A stretch of 64,000 nucleotides of DNA, from contig VYZB01000024.1 of NCBI GenBank assembly GCA_013397455.1, positions 4,463,021 through 4,527,020 of the forward strand, read 5' to 3'. The stretch is from Crotophaga sulcirostris. Taxonomy: Eukaryota > Chordata > Aves > Cuculiformes > Crotophagidae. Numbering within the stretch: the first letter of the stretch is position 1; every line of letters starts with the position of its first letter. Below the pieces are notes generated by a model, which worked only from the letters and a program-made list of their open reading frames with translations, made no database searches and had not been told where the DNA came from. Both the position numbers and the translations under genes were made by a program. Positions 39,940 to 52,961 of the stretch are shown here, one piece after another.

Positions 39940-41329
39940 GTAAAGAACACAATGTTAGGCAAGAGGAACAAATAAAGGCAAATAATACCGTCTTTATCTC
40001 ACTCCCTTGAAAAAGCAAAAGTCTAGTAGGAGACTGTAACCACGGAAGAAAATCTTGCTTTCAAACTGCTGCTTCTTTCACACTTTTTGCATACCAACCC
40101 ATCCATATAGCAAAGTTAGATTATGCTAAGCGTAGACATCTCTTACTACCCAGGAAGCAGATTTGAGAGTGAAATGGAAAGGAAAGAGATTATATAAATT
40201 AACGCTAAACTTCTCCAACCATCTGAAAATTTAAGGCACTTCTTGATTTATTCCTATCCTTAAAACAATGTACTTATTCTGTGGGATGATTGAACTGGTC
40301 TAGATGACAATGACAATAAGATAGCACTCAGTGATTATGTAAACAATAAATACTAAAAAAAAATAATCGTCTTATAAAACTTTTCTTCTTTAAAAAAACC
40401 GATTAAATGTAAGATTCACTTGGCCTTGGAAGGTTGCATTTTTTTTTATATGAAGAGGAGGGGCTTATCTGACAGATTGAGTGAATGACAGGGAGATTTA
40501 AAGGTTCTCTAGGAATGTCAAGAACTGCTACTGAATGCATGTAGAGACTGGCCTTTGGCATCTAATCTGTGCCTTCCAGGCAGTGTTGCAGACTTTTTTT
40601 TTTTTTTTAGGTAAAATGTTCATGCTAAATGCTTATATATTATGGATATGTTGGGGGCTTATCCGCAGAACAGTATCAGTTAAACAAAGGAAGATTAATG
40701 GATAGTTTTGAGGTTCTCCCTGAGGCATAGGCACACACACCCAGATAAGCACAATTGTTGGGTCAGAAGACTTAGAGGACAGGCACTTCTCTTATGTAGC
40801 TTTTATTTTCAACTTTGTTTTTATAAAATGATAGAACATCTTGTAAGCCCTTACTTGGATCTTACTATGTTGGTTGCTTCAGTATTAAGGATGTACTGAG
40901 TAGCTGATAAGTCATATCACCTGCTCGTTCTGACAGCAAAAACAGATAAGAAAGGTGCGGCAGCATCTAAGGTAATGAACTCTAGAATGGCATTTCCAAA
41001 TAGCAAAATGGAAAAGTGAGATCTACTGAAAGATATGCTGTGGTGAGGGGGCTCGGTGTTTTTGTGGGCTACTGAGGAAAGGCTGGTATACACATAAAAT
41101 GGAGGAGAAAGTACTTGCATCACAGCAGTGAATCAGAATGAGATTGATCCTCAGAATTTCTTTATACTTGAAGTCATACTTAAGTTTATACTTAAAACCA
41201 AAATAAAATAACATTTCATCATAGGGGATTCTGACTTGTGGATGAATGAATTCTACAGCTTTCTTTTAATGTGGCTATGGACCTGAGAGCAGCAAATAGT
41301 AGAGGGACAGATATGACTGAAAGATGAGA
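39940..41329. other. Non-coding stretch with T15 run
   Basis: Unique AT-rich DNA with a 15-base T run at 40594-40608 followed by AGGTAAAA, which mimics a splice acceptor directly fused to a donor. No gene seen. Confidence 0.4.
40594..40608. repeat. T15 homopolymer
   Basis: Fifteen consecutive T residues followed by AGGTAAAA. Simple sequence. Confidence 0.9.
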
Positions 41330-41466
41330 AATATTGTGGAATCTTAATATTTGGAGACACAAAATTCAATTGGACAAGTCCTTGAGGAATATAGTTTTAC
41401 TTCAAAGTTAGCCTGTGGAGGTTGGACTTGTGTGACATTCAGTTATTCCTTCCAACCAAAATTTTG
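41330..41466 (+). mobile_element. Old CR1 LINE 3' end
   Basis: In sense orientation the sequence follows the CR1 3' region: GTGGAATCTTAATATTTGGA, then AATTCAATTGGACAAGTCC, GGAGGTTGGACTTG and the terminal CCTTCCAACCAAAATT. Many substitutions and missing bases mark it as old. The upstream part from about 41260 may also belong to it but is too diverged to be sure. Confidence 0.75.
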
Positions 41467-42013
41467 CTTATGAAACTTTGGTGTTTGATTAATCAGCTTT
41501 CTGAAAGAGTTGGGTACCTCTTAAAAGAAAGCCATAAAATGGAGGTCAGGGGATTTGGAATGGTTTAGCCTCAGTGAAGTGGTTGTAGGGCTCTACAGGA
41601 GCCTCTAATGTTCTCATATCGTTTTTCCGTTGCCATCTTCCCAAATTTTTTTGTTTATGGGGAAAAAAGTTTCTGTAGGAGAATTTTGCTGTGATCTTGA
41701 TAGTGTGATGCAAGTTGAGAAGACCCTGACAGAATTGTTTAGGAAAATGGAAACCCTACGTTAATATCACCTGCAAAAGAATGGGATACCAAAATGAAAC
41801 TGGGTGGCAATTTGGATTGCCACTCCCATAATCTTCAGTAGCATGTGCTCTAGTTGGATTTGCTAATTCCTCTTAATTGGGAAAGGATTGAACCTTGTTG
41901 CTTCATATCTGTAAATGCAAAACCATCCAGGATAATGTTTACGTTGTTAAAGTTTCCCCCCTCCCTTTTTACAAGTTTGAAGAAATCAATCTTTCTGGGT
42001 TCTCACTCTGCAG

Positions 42014-42051
42014 GTTCTCATGGTTCGCTAGGATAATTAGAGAAGATGCTG
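42014..42051 (+). CDS. Possible 38-bp exon
   Basis: A strong acceptor (GGTTCTCACTCTGCAG) and a strong donor (CTG followed by GTAAGTTCT) flank 38 bases. Only one frame is open, phase 2 in and phase 1 out: FSWFARIIREDA plus the first base of Gly. The phase-1 end fits exactly with the start of the candidate exon at 48098, giving Gly at the junction. Its 5' partner was not found. Splice signals are better than those of the competing block at 39884. Confidence 0.25.
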
Positions 42052-44724
42052 GTAAGTTCTACTCCCAGTCAAAGATGTATTTGTAGTACTCCTTAAAAAC
42101 ACTATAGGTAGCTATAAAATACTGTTGAAACACAATATAAGGCTGCCTAAGACTTACTGTGTGCCTGCTTTGGCTAACGTAGACCTCTTCCGTAGAATGG
42201 GCCTACACAGTCTTCCTTCTCATTCACCCTTATGCAGCATAAACTCTTAAACTCTTGTTTTGCTGAAAATTGCAGCTGTGGAGGATCTTTTTTGCTGATA
42301 TATTGGATTTTTAGGGGGTATTATTAGCTTGTTGAAATGAAACTGCTGTTGATACGAAAAGCTTAAACATGAAACCAGGATGAGGTGATCTGAAACTAGG
42401 ATGACTTCATTGTTTTACCAACTATACATATTCTTTTAAGGCTATTATGTCTTGGCCATGTGCACGTGGCAACTAATGAGGATTAATGCGTAGGTTTTGT
42501 AGCGCTAATGCTAGACAGAATGGTAGCCCTACTTTTAAGAAAAAAGAATAACCACCAGTTTCATTGCTCTGCCATTGAAAAGGACAGCAACTGGCTAGTG
42601 CCTTGATTCAGATGGATCACCAGGTGGTCTGTTAAGCACCAGTGGGAACTGTCAAATTGCTTGCAGTTTATTATGTTTTGCTATAATTACATACAATCTT
42701 TAAAGATCTTTTTCAGCCCAAACCATTTTGTATTTCTATACTCCTTAGCAAAGATTTTTGAAGTTCTTCCCTTTGTCTTCTGTTAATTGTCTTGATCCCA
42801 TAAAACCAGCACAATTTTGTGTTCTGGGCACTGCCATTAGTGTTCCCTTCTACCACCCCACTGCAGTCTCCAGCTCATTTGTTGGGTAGTAAACATATCT
42901 GACTGATATTCTGGATTGGCAGCTTGGCACTCTTCTTTGGTACTAAATGTAGCTATGGACTCTTCTTGAAAGGAACCAGGGTGACTGGGGCAAATCTTGA
43001 GGATGGAAGTGGCAATCAGGAGGAAAGCAGCAACTTGATATCCATTGCTGATTTCCCATCTGCTGCATGCACAAAGAAAGGAAAATAACTTTTTACTAAT
43101 AAGCTTGCACTGGTGCTGGAAATAAATGGCAGCTGTGAGACCCTGGCAGTGGGTGCTAGAGAAACAAACAGGACTGGGGAGAGGCTGAGCAGAAAAAAAC
43201 ACTTTTCATCCCTGCTGAAAGAGCTGGAGGCTATTTACATGAGGCTGAGAGAAAAGCAGGACTCAGAAAAGTGATACTATCAAACCCCTTTACATGGAAG
43301 TGTGATTGTAGGGACCCTTGACACTCAGACGTTCAGAGGGGAGAAGGAATTAAAATACCTCCCTACATTGAAAGCGCTACAACTATTGTGAAGCCTGAAA
43401 TTCTGTTAATTTATTCTGGAGCAGGGTGACTTAAAATTGGTGTGTCTGGCCTGTCTTTCTCCCTTATCTCAGGGAGAGAGGGGAAGATTTATGAGTAAGA
43501 AAGAGGGGCAAGAAACTGCAATAAAACCTTGATGCTTCCACAGTCTGCCTCTCCTGTTTTCAGATCCTGCTAATCCTCTCTCAAATCTTTTTGTCTTTTT
43601 GCTTCCATGTAGAAGCTAGAGTACTCTTTGTTCATGCCATTTCTATGCAGGATAAAGAAGATAATGACGGGCAACACAGAGTTAAGCAACTAACTAAAGT
43701 ATAATGGAAAATAGCTGGCTTCCTTTTGAAAATCCATGTATTTGATAGCTAGTTGCTGCTTGCTGTGTTGCATATGTTTCATTTTCTCGCAGAATTCTTG
43801 TACGGACCAGGACAAATGGCAATCTAAGTTATAGAAGACTAAAATATATTTACATTTGGTTTTAATTTTTTAAACAGAGGATGGAATAGACTTTTAAATG
43901 CTGTCTGTTGATGAAGAGACTACACAGTTAGAGGACAACCAAATGCTGGAAGAGGAAAGAGTATAAATAGAAACCCCACTTCCTTGTTGAGTAGAAGCCA
44001 AACTTGTGGTTGAACCTTTCTATATAAGAGTTCACTGAGGTCCAGGTAGGCAGCTGAATGCAGATTTCTGAAGAAACCAAAAATTCTGAGGTTTGAGGAG
44101 GGACGTACATAGTACATACTGAAGACTGGACTGGGTATTTCTTTCCTGTGCAATACCTGGCTGCAGTTCTTGGAAAAAGAAGATACCAGTGGAACTCAGA
44201 GAATGTTGGTGTAAGTCCAGCACCAGCTCACTGAAAGGAGAACCGTATGTCTGACCTTGCAGTGCAACACCATTCATTTGGACCTGGAAGAATCTTAATG
44301 TAACTTAAAAACAGCCTCCCAAGACTGAGGAATTGAAATATGGGCTTATCTGGACAATAGGATAAATATGTCTACTGCTGTCTTTTCAGGCTTGAAAATA
44401 TTTTCCTGTTTATAAATAAGAGAATAATTTACAGCAATAAGCATGATTTTTTTCCTGATAAATTTTCCCAGTAATGTCCTGCTGATGTTTAACCATATTA
44501 CACTGGATGGAGCACCCTTCGTTTCTAATTCTTATAGTATCTAAATAGCATATGACATTTTTAGATATATGTCTTAGATCACAAATCTACCTAATGCTTT
44601 TAAACCAAGAGATATATGAGACAGGTTCTAATTGTTTTGTAAAATGAGTAATTTTGTCTGTTATCTCTTAATTAAAATACAGCTTTAAAATTGCTCTATT
44701 TCAAACAAATTTAAGTCAAGAAAT

Positions 44725-44793
44725 CCTGTGGCCTATATTTTTACTGGAGGTTAGGCTAGATGATTACAGTGGTCCCTCTGGCCTTATCTATGA
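44725..44793 (+). mobile_element. Ancient CR1-like LINE tail of amniote type
   Basis: The run CTGTGGCCTATA, GGAGGTTAGGCTAGATGAT, CAGTGGTCCCTCTGGCCTTA, TCTATGAA follows the 3' end of a CR1-like family that is abundant in turtle and crocodile genomes and survives as old copies in birds. Assignment is from remembered family features, so the subfamily is uncertain. Confidence 0.65.
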
Positions 44794-46239
44794 ACATATT
44801 TGCAGTTCAGTTCTGATGAAAGCTTTTTAGGAGTGGTGGTGGGTATTTGGTAGCCCTTCATACTAAGGTCATATGCTTGTGATTTTGGTTTGGTTTTTTT
44901 TCCTGGATGTTTGGGGGGAAGAGGTAGTTTGGTTGTTTGTTACACACATACACCCCCACACACTCACCCAGTCAAAAACTGTCAACCAGAATGTGTAAAG
45001 TGCTCAAAAGAACCAACATTAGTTCTTGCTCCCAAAGACCCGTTCTGCCGTCAGGCTGTCTATCTATTCAGTAGGTAGATAGGAAGAGGAGATTGTAGGG
45101 TGGCAGTGGAGAAGACAAAAGTCAGATCAGAGGGGAAGCATTTGAGAGGCTGAGCTTGAAGAGGGAAGAGAAACTATGATTTTCAGTTAAGTGAAGAAAT
45201 TAGAATTGAGGTCAATGAGAAATCAAGGCATACTGAACAAAAAAAAATTAGGGGGTAGCTAAACAAGATGGGTCAGCTATGGCAAGCTTGCTAAGATTGG
45301 GAACTGGTGGAACTGGGGAGGTATATGAGAGTTTATTAACTGTTTGGGCTACTAGAAATAAGTATGGCTAATCTCTTTGGATATTTGAGATAGGAGCCAG
45401 CGAAAGAAGTGCACCAGAAGTACTGATTTCACTGGAAAACTATTATGTCCTAGTGGACATCTTGGGAAGCTTGATGTGCAGCTGCCTGTAACTGGTTTAA
45501 CTCCATTAATTCAAATAATAACAGTCTGTACAAAGACTCATGGCTCATCCCTGCAGGACCATATGCCTGAAAATTTGGCAAGATGGAGTTCTCCCATTTG
45601 CCTTTTTTTTAAAGCAAAGAAGAGCTCTGCATTAAAGTTCAGTTTACAAAGGCAATTTGAGTTGTGAAACACTATAGATATTGCTACATTTTAGCCTCCT
45701 TAAGAACTTATGACCTCAGGGAGTTGGATGTTAAAAGTTCTAAGTCAAAAAAAACCCATTTCTCTCCAAATGAGCTGTTTTTATTCTTCCTTTCCTGTGA
45801 ACATTTTTATGTTTTTGACCTTTTGGCCTTGATTTCAAACAAAGATTCCTTTTCATCATAAGGAAAACTAATCCAAGGAGAAAAATATATTCTGGGTAGC
45901 ATTAACACACATGAATTTGGTCTTTTTTTCATGAAAATATTCTGAGTGCTTTCTCAGGGATGATACGTAAAGACAAGGAGTTAAAAGTTGGTTCATGTGT
46001 TTCTCAAGTCTCCCAGGTAACTCTACCCAATATGAGTCATCTCACTGACTTCAATAAGCTGTCTCTTTGCTACTGACTGGCTATGCAGCTCTTCCCTTAC
46101 ACACTTAATGAGTCTTTGTCCAGCCCACTTCAGTCTACTTGCATCTTCACAAGTCTTCGTGCAGCCAGTGTAAGTTCCCTTGACAAATCCTGATTTTAGG
46201 GAGGGGTATCCTGTAGAGTCTTTCCTCCTGCATCCTTCA

Positions 46240-46620
46240 TGGAATGTAGGACTAGAAGGGAACACAAAAGGTCATTCATCTTCTTGTCTTGACAGGACTG
46301 AAACCATTCTTGACAGATGTTTCTTCAACGTACCTCTGAAATCTTCTAGAGATGGAACGCTGTTTAGAGAGACCATTTCTTTAGTTTGTTTCAGATTCTT
46401 TAGTAGCCTTACTCCTGGGGAAATGGATCTAGCCTAAATTTGGTACCATTTAAACTTGTTTCCACTCTCATCCACAGCAAACGTACCAAAAGTATTTCTT
46501 ATAATCCTCTTCAATATATCTGTTAACCATTTCCACTCCTCCCCAAGCTTTTGCAGTCTTTCATTGAAGAGTGCATTTACAAGACCTCTAACAATTTTTC
46601 TTTGCAGGCCTCTTTACTTC
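46240..46620 (-). mobile_element. Old CR1 LINE 3' region, antisense
   Basis: Antisense CR1 landmarks in degraded form: GGACTAGAAGGG near the tail, GGTCATTCATCTTCTTG, then CTAGAGATGGAACGCTGTTT, GGAAATGGATCTAGCCTAAA and later parts resembling the upstream 3' region. Strong divergence indicates an old insertion. The right boundary is uncertain, and frames that read across it are not genes. Confidence 0.6.
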
Positions 46621-47853
46621 ATTATAAATGTAAAGTAACAGTTTGCCATAATTTATTTTCATGGGTGTTTCCTACCTCATTATCTTATAGACACAATTTT
46701 TGGTTTTTACAGTATTGTGGTGTGGAATTAAAGATGAACCGACTCCCCATTGCTTTTGGTCTGTCCCCTTGCCCTTCTCCCTCTTTTTTTAAGAGATGGT
46801 GTGAATACAAGGGCTTTGGAGTATTTTATGTAGAGATTTACTAGTATACTGAGAAGCAATTGTCAACTCCGGAAAAGATCTTAAGAAGTGTAGGAATTAA
46901 TGGAATTAACAGGCTTTAATGACCTACAACAAAGATAATTTTTTTGTGATTCTCAAATTACCTTGTTAGGAATAATACTTGGGTATCAAAAAACATGCCT
47001 GATGACTAAATATTACTGCCTTTTTTCATAAGATAATTTACCAAATATTGCATTATTACCGGGGAACCTAGCCAGTCAGTTCTTGGAAGCTGATGACAGC
47101 ATGGTGCAAGCATGCGTGGACCTGGGTGTCATCGGCTTCCAGACTAGCTGGGCATGGGCAGAAAGTGACTGCTGTTCCCTATGGCTTCTGTCAGGTGCAC
47201 CAGCTCTAACTAAACCTTTGGAGAAAATGGAACAGGAAAGCAAAAACACAGGCTTAGTTAAACTACAGTAACTCGAACCATCAAATGCTGTTTTTTTTTT
47301 CGTTTATTACCTCTACCCTTTTAATAAAATTAATAATGTACCTTCTGTCTTTAAAATAAATTTAAATATTCTTTTCTCTAGTTTGTTGCTGTGATCTGCC
47401 ATCCTTAGATTGGTAGATTTGGGATGAACCAAATCATGTCTCCTCACTAAAATCCTGGGCAGGTGTAGCCATGTTTGTGCAGTGGGAGGAGATTAGTGCC
47501 CAGCCTGCCACGTAGTCATTGTCCCGGTACGGTCAAACCCAGGCAGTTTCTCTCAGTACGCTGCGTCTGTCTTTCAGCACCCGTGCACAGGTATCCTCTG
47601 TATGGAAACGAGGTTGCAAATGAGGCTAGAGTAATGGTGCATATGTCCTCCATGGGACTGGGATGTGACGGATATGTGCACCTGATATTGCCCTCACGCC
47701 AGAAACTCGTACTGCTATGACTCCTTTGTTTGACACTTTGCCAATATTAGAACTTAATGGTCCTAAAGTGTGCAAAAATAGGAGCCTTGCTTTTTTTTTT
47801 CTCTCTTTTTTTCCCCCCCTCTGAATTTGTCTCTTTAACTAGTTGACACAGAT

Positions 47854-47935
47854 TTATTCCCAGGTTTTGGGGACCAATTCTCAATGTATTTTGCTTATTC
47901 TCAGGTTTTGAGGACCACTTCTCAATGTATTTTTC
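47854..47935. repeat. Two-copy 41-bp tandem repeat
   Basis: Two adjacent 41-base copies share CAGGTTTTG(G/A)GGACCA and TTCTCAATGTATTTT with about four differences. A recent local duplication and possible length polymorphism. Confidence 0.85.
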
Positions 47936-48097
47936 TTTCCTTGTGTTCAAAATTGTAAAATATAAATGTGACAACAGAGTTCCCCCTTTCCCAGGGAATT
48001 GTATAATTTGATTTTAGGAAGACTCAAGAGTTAATATTATTCCATGTAAAATATAAATGATTTCAGTGATTTAATAGCTATTTTTCTACTTTGCTAG

Positions 48098-48183
48098 GTG
48101 ACACAATTGATGATCAAAGTAGAGACTCAAAGGATAAAACTTCATTTCCAGAGACCAGACCAACAACCAAGCAACCTTCAGAG
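48098..48183 (+). CDS. Probable internal exon of an unidentified membrane-protein gene
   Basis: The acceptor TTTTTCTACTTTGCTAG and donor GAG/GTAGGAGG bound 86 bases. One frame is open: two bases completing a codon, then 28 codons (phase 1 in, phase 0 out). The translation is hydrophilic and linker-like, starting DTIDDQSRDSKDKTSF and ending in a Thr/Pro-rich part (ETRPTTKQPSE). Such a stretch would suit an extracellular stalk. The phase-0 end matches the phase-0 start of the next candidate at 52962. I do not recognise the gene. Confidence 0.42.
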
Positions 48184-51100
48184 GTAGGAGGCTATTTCCT
48201 TACACTCATATAGTGAAACTTCCATAGCAGCTCATTTAAGAAGCATGAGAAGATTTCAACACGTTCACATCTTCCATAGACCGAGTGCCTGCTCAGCCTT
48301 CCTTGTTATCTGTCATAAGAGAAGCATTACTAGTAATTAGATGGCAGTATTATCAAAGCCACCAATATTGGTTAGAAAAAGAAATAGTAAGAAGGCTGCT
48401 GGGCTGTGTGGTATTGCTGAGCATCTTATTTTTGTACTTGAGACATGCAAGCATGAAATTGTAGCTAGAATGTTAATCAATTGCATAGAAGCAAAAGCAT
48501 GAGTAGCAAAGGAAAATCAAACATTTACATAAGTAATTTATTTCCACAGCTACCATTATAAGTAATGTGTTGTAAATGTGTGAGTATAATAGAGTGTCTT
48601 TATTTCATGTTAGCTTTTTGTTTCAATACTGTGTGGCTGTAAATCTGGACTTCTTTTTCTTAATCTGGTTTGTTTAATATTTAATCCCTGTAAAACAAAG
48701 AGGGCTTTTCAGAAAATTTCTGCATATGATGTATGCATATTTTCTTCTCCACCTCCTCTATAAATGTTTTTGCAGTGAGTATGAGCCTGTTTTTCATTGT
48801 CATATAGTTTTAGATATTTGCAAAATAACTGCAAGACATTTCACTTGGACTTTTTGTGCTTTTATGTTGGGTTTTTTGCTTAACGTATACTTTCTCTCTC
48901 TTTCTCATACCTAGCCTTGGAACTGTGCCTCTGTGTCTCTCTTCTCAATGTCGTTTTTATATTTATTATTGCTAAGTCCCTTGGTGTATGAGAAGCATGT
49001 GTGATAATGTTTCATCTTTAAGAGTGGTCAACGTGTGTGTGATCTGCAGGCCTTTAATTTCAAATTAAAAACTATGACTGATACAGAAATCTTTAATTCA
49101 TCCTAAGTAATGAGTAGTTTGCCTTCTGATAGTGTGGAAGTATGAATTCGTTACAATTAATAGCAAAATTTTAGTCTGACATCTGAATCCACACCTATCT
49201 GTGCCAGAGTGTTGTGAACTTCCAGTTACTATAGCATCAGTGATTTATTCAATTCTATGGAATTTCAGTAAAACAGGAATTTATGTAGATTTTAAGTGTT
49301 TGTAACTCAGAGGAAAGAAGCGAAGTTTTCAAAATAAAATAGCAGATACTACAGTGAAAATAAAACAAAGATTTATTTTAACCTTTCTATTAAAATACTT
49401 ATATGTCACAAAAATACTTTATGAACTGGCTTGTGACATAAGTTAAATTAAGATACAGCATTTGATAGTATCTAAGTTATTAATTCTAGCCTAGGTTTTG
49501 GTGTTTGTACTTTACGGTTTCAGTTCTCAAATGAAATTCTCAATTTCTGGAATAAAATAGAGTATCTGAGGATCATGGAAATGAAATTCATAATTCTGGC
49601 CATTAGGAAAGCAGTATTCCTATTTTCAATGGTGAATATATTTTTATAAATTTATGGGAGAACTCTACCAATTTAGCAAAACTGGAAAGTCATTGTTTTA
49701 CATATTCAATGTGTCATTTAGACATAGAACATTAATTGGAATAATAAACTCGTTAGCATTAAAACAAGAATACTTCATAAACACAGTTCAGTATGTTAAA
49801 AGATATGTTAGATTGCGAAGTAGTATCAGATATTTGTGATACAGAGTTGAACAGAAGAGTGTTTAGTTTTTTAACTGCATCTTTCAGTTGCTGGAAATTT
49901 GCTTTCATTTTTAAATATAAATTATTTTATAACTTATTAAATATAGACTTTGTGGAACATGGAAAGTACTTTTAGAAAAGTGATTTAAAGAAGAATAATA
50001 CTTGTTTCATGGCTCACTTACTTATTCAAAAGGGAAATGAAGTTGAGTTTGATTTTTTTGAGGAAAGGATCTTCTGGAGTATTTTTTTGGTAACTGTTGT
50101 CATCTTTGGAATTTCCCATTTACTTAGGTACTATTGGATTTGTTTGCTGTGTAATTACTGAATTATCAAGTACATATTTTTGCATAATCACAGAATCTTG
50201 CATAAATTATTTAAACTAGTGCACAAATAAAAGGTTACACCAAGATCATCTTTCTTCAACTAGCAACCTGTAACAGAACCTCTTGTAACAACTGCCATAC
50301 CTTGAAGTGTGCTTTAATTTAAGATGGCTTGATATTACATTAGAGGGACTGCAGATATTTAGGAACTGGTTGAAAGAAGAGTGTTCTCAAAGGCCAACTT
50401 CAGTTCATAAATTTCATCTTCTGCTGCAGAGTGGGAACAGAAGCTCCCGCTTTCAACAGTCACATTTGGAGTATCCTCTCCATTTGCGTAAGGATGAATG
50501 GAGGTTTGGGAGGGTTGTTTCCTGATGCCGAGTCCGTCCTAGGGAGATGCATTGTCCGGCAGGGTAATGAGTGCTCTGGGCCTAATCAAGCAAGTACGAT
50601 CCCGCTGAAGTTGCTTCAGGCTCATGATCTAAAAGTCGTACACACATTTAAGTGCTTTTCTGGATTGGGGCCAAAATGCTTAGCACTCTGCAGGGCCGAG
50701 AACTTGAATTAGTCTCTTTGTGATGCTGAAATACAAAGCTTCTAAATTTAACAGCAACGCTATCATAAAAGAATGAGATATTACAGTTTTTATTTTTTCA
50801 TGCTTGTGAGTTTTCCATTATTATTGTACAATTTCCAGATAATTCAATCTTTATTTGCTTTCACTGGGAGTTTAAGGTTATAGAAAATAACAGAATGGAA
50901 AGATTAGTATCGATATATGAAGAGTGCTAGAAACACTGGTGATGTGCTGGGGTTATTTTTGATAATGAGCTATTCCATTGGTAAAGCAAATTAGTGCAAC
51001 CGTGTATTTTTATCCTACTGTGAGAGCAATTATGTAGCTTATCTATTAGGAGACATAAATATAATTTTGACAGATGGTATGGCTGTGAATTAGGATTTAT

Positions 51101-52961
51101 GAAGATTATGGTATGTCTGGTGTCCAGGACACCTGGGATTATTAAATTGATGTAAGAAATGATAACAACAGAAAATTACATTTCTGATAATAGCTGCAGT
51201 ATCTCCCTACTGTCACCTTAAGAAGCAGCTCGTGTTTATTTGATATTGCACTTCTTGATAATCCAGCATGCGCTCTTTAGCCAACAGATGTCAGCAGATT
51301 TAATGGGTGAAAACTATACTAGTAAGTGTATTAAAATAAACTACCACAAATGAGGGCTGTCTTTAGATTGTAAATTAAGATTTTTCTATTACTATGTGTT
51401 CTTTTTTTGTTTTGTTTTTCTTTATAGTCCTATTTCTCCCTGAGATACTCAGTAGCTATTGCCTTCTATCTAAGGAGCTTGTTATATGTTTTCTAGGGCA
51501 AGAGAGAATTCCCCCAGGGATTGCTTAATCCATAATTATCTAATTTATATGTTGTTGTTATAGCCACCCTTAATTATATACCTTGCTGTGATACTTATCA
51601 TCATAGGACATAGTTTTCTTTATGAATTGCAGTAGTTCTTTTATAGTTCTTCTGCCCTTTCTTTGCATAAATTGGTACTACAACCTGAGAATGTGGTGGA
51701 AATGAAGAGCATCATTCCTGAAGTAAATTTACAATTATCTGTGGTTTTCGGCATATAGATACTGGTGTGCGCTCTTTTGGGCAAGTATCTAAATAAATTA
51801 GAAAAAAAATATTTTTATATCTGAATTGGCAGATAACATCCTCATTAAATTGATCCTTTACAAATCTGCTATGTAAGGATTCTGAATAGATATAAATAGC
51901 AGTTTCCTAGGCATCTGGTTAGGAGTCATGTTAGTCAATTGGAAATGCAGAAATACTATAAGATATAAAATATCAAGATAATGGGAGTTGTGGGTCTACA
52001 GAGCAGGACAAAAAAATTTAATTTTCTTTTTACAGATCTAGAGAAATTAGCAAGTATTGCTGAAGTTGATAGACTTTTAAGATATCCTTTTGAGCAGATC
52101 ACCTGATATAATTCCAGGACATGAATAATGCTAATGTTTTCTTTTTTTCCTTTTTTTAAAACAACCCAATAAATTAAATTTAATGGGTCTTCCAAACCTG
52201 CTACAGCCTATTTTTTACTAAAGCTTGGCTATCTGGAATATTTTTACAAGTTATAGGAAAAGGAGATATTACTGATTGTGTTCTTTGTTCAGTCACCCGG
52301 CTCTTTATGGTTTATGATTCAGAGGGTCCCATATTTCAAAACTTGAGAAGAATGTTCTGGGCCTGATTTACTGCATCATTTTAGATTCCCTACATTTGCT
52401 TTAGAGAAGGTAAGTTGTGTTTCAAAATTATTGGCCAATATTTGTGATTACTTTGCTGCATTTTGAGAAAATATAGTGTCTATAGAAAATACTACTGTTA
52501 GACTGGCATTTTTTTAAAAAGAAGCTCTCATAAACTAGAATTATAGTCGTGGCCTGGTTAGATTAATTGCTTGTCATATGTCATATTAACTCCAGGATCT
52601 TCTTTTTCACCTATAAAGCCCTTAAAGCATTTTGGCCCTTATTTTCTCCCTTCTTAATTGGGTATGTAAGCAATAATCACTTAATGAAATTACCCACTCT
52701 TAGAAGGGGCTGGAGTAAGTCTGCAGCAGGTCATCAAGCATGTACTTTGTATGCTGGTACTGTCAGAAGAAAAATCTTATGTTTTACTCAACTATTGCGT
52801 ATGATCATCAGCCATAACAAGTGAAGTTTTAATGTTACCTTGACGGAAGGATGACTGGTTTTCAGTGGTGGCAGCCGGAATGGATATCATCTTTCTTAGC
52901 TCCCTCCATCATTTGCATGTATAGTAAATAGCAGGCAATTCTTCTGGGGTCTTGTGTGCAG
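48184..52961. other. Probable intron, with an old repeat
   Basis: If flanking exons are real this 4.8-kb stretch is an intron. It holds the ancient repeat at 50578-50697. The section 50930-51310 has balanced, low-CpG sequence with homeobox-like TAAT motifs, compatible with conserved non-coding DNA. Open frames at 50307-50712 overlap the repeat and are not considered genes. Confidence 0.4.
50578..50697. repeat. Ancient amniote interspersed repeat, degraded
   Basis: GGGCCTAATCAAGCA, CCCGCTGAAGTTGCTTCAG and later GGATTGGGGCC, TTAGCACTCTGCAGG resemble an old repeat family, common in reptile and bird genomes, with GGGCCTGATC-type ends and internal self-complementary parts. Family name and class are not certain. 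Confidence 0.45.

Larger units (their letters stand above)
42052..48097. other. Non-coding stretch with repeats
   Basis: Besides the repeats listed separately this stretch is unique sequence. The more GC-rich parts at 47040-47280 and 47460-47720 carry open frames of 62 and 81 codons. The second contains a good acceptor (47579-47580) but no consistent donor. Confidence 0.35.

Noticed and set aside
46180..46844. Open frames of 60-97 codons
   Set aside because: They overlap the antisense old CR1 copy or run on from it, so they reflect repeat sequence rather than genes.
47475..47720. 81-codon frame with an internal acceptor-like site
   Set aside because: The acceptor CTGTCTTTCAG is good, but no donor or phase partner was found and the reading ends in a nearby stop.
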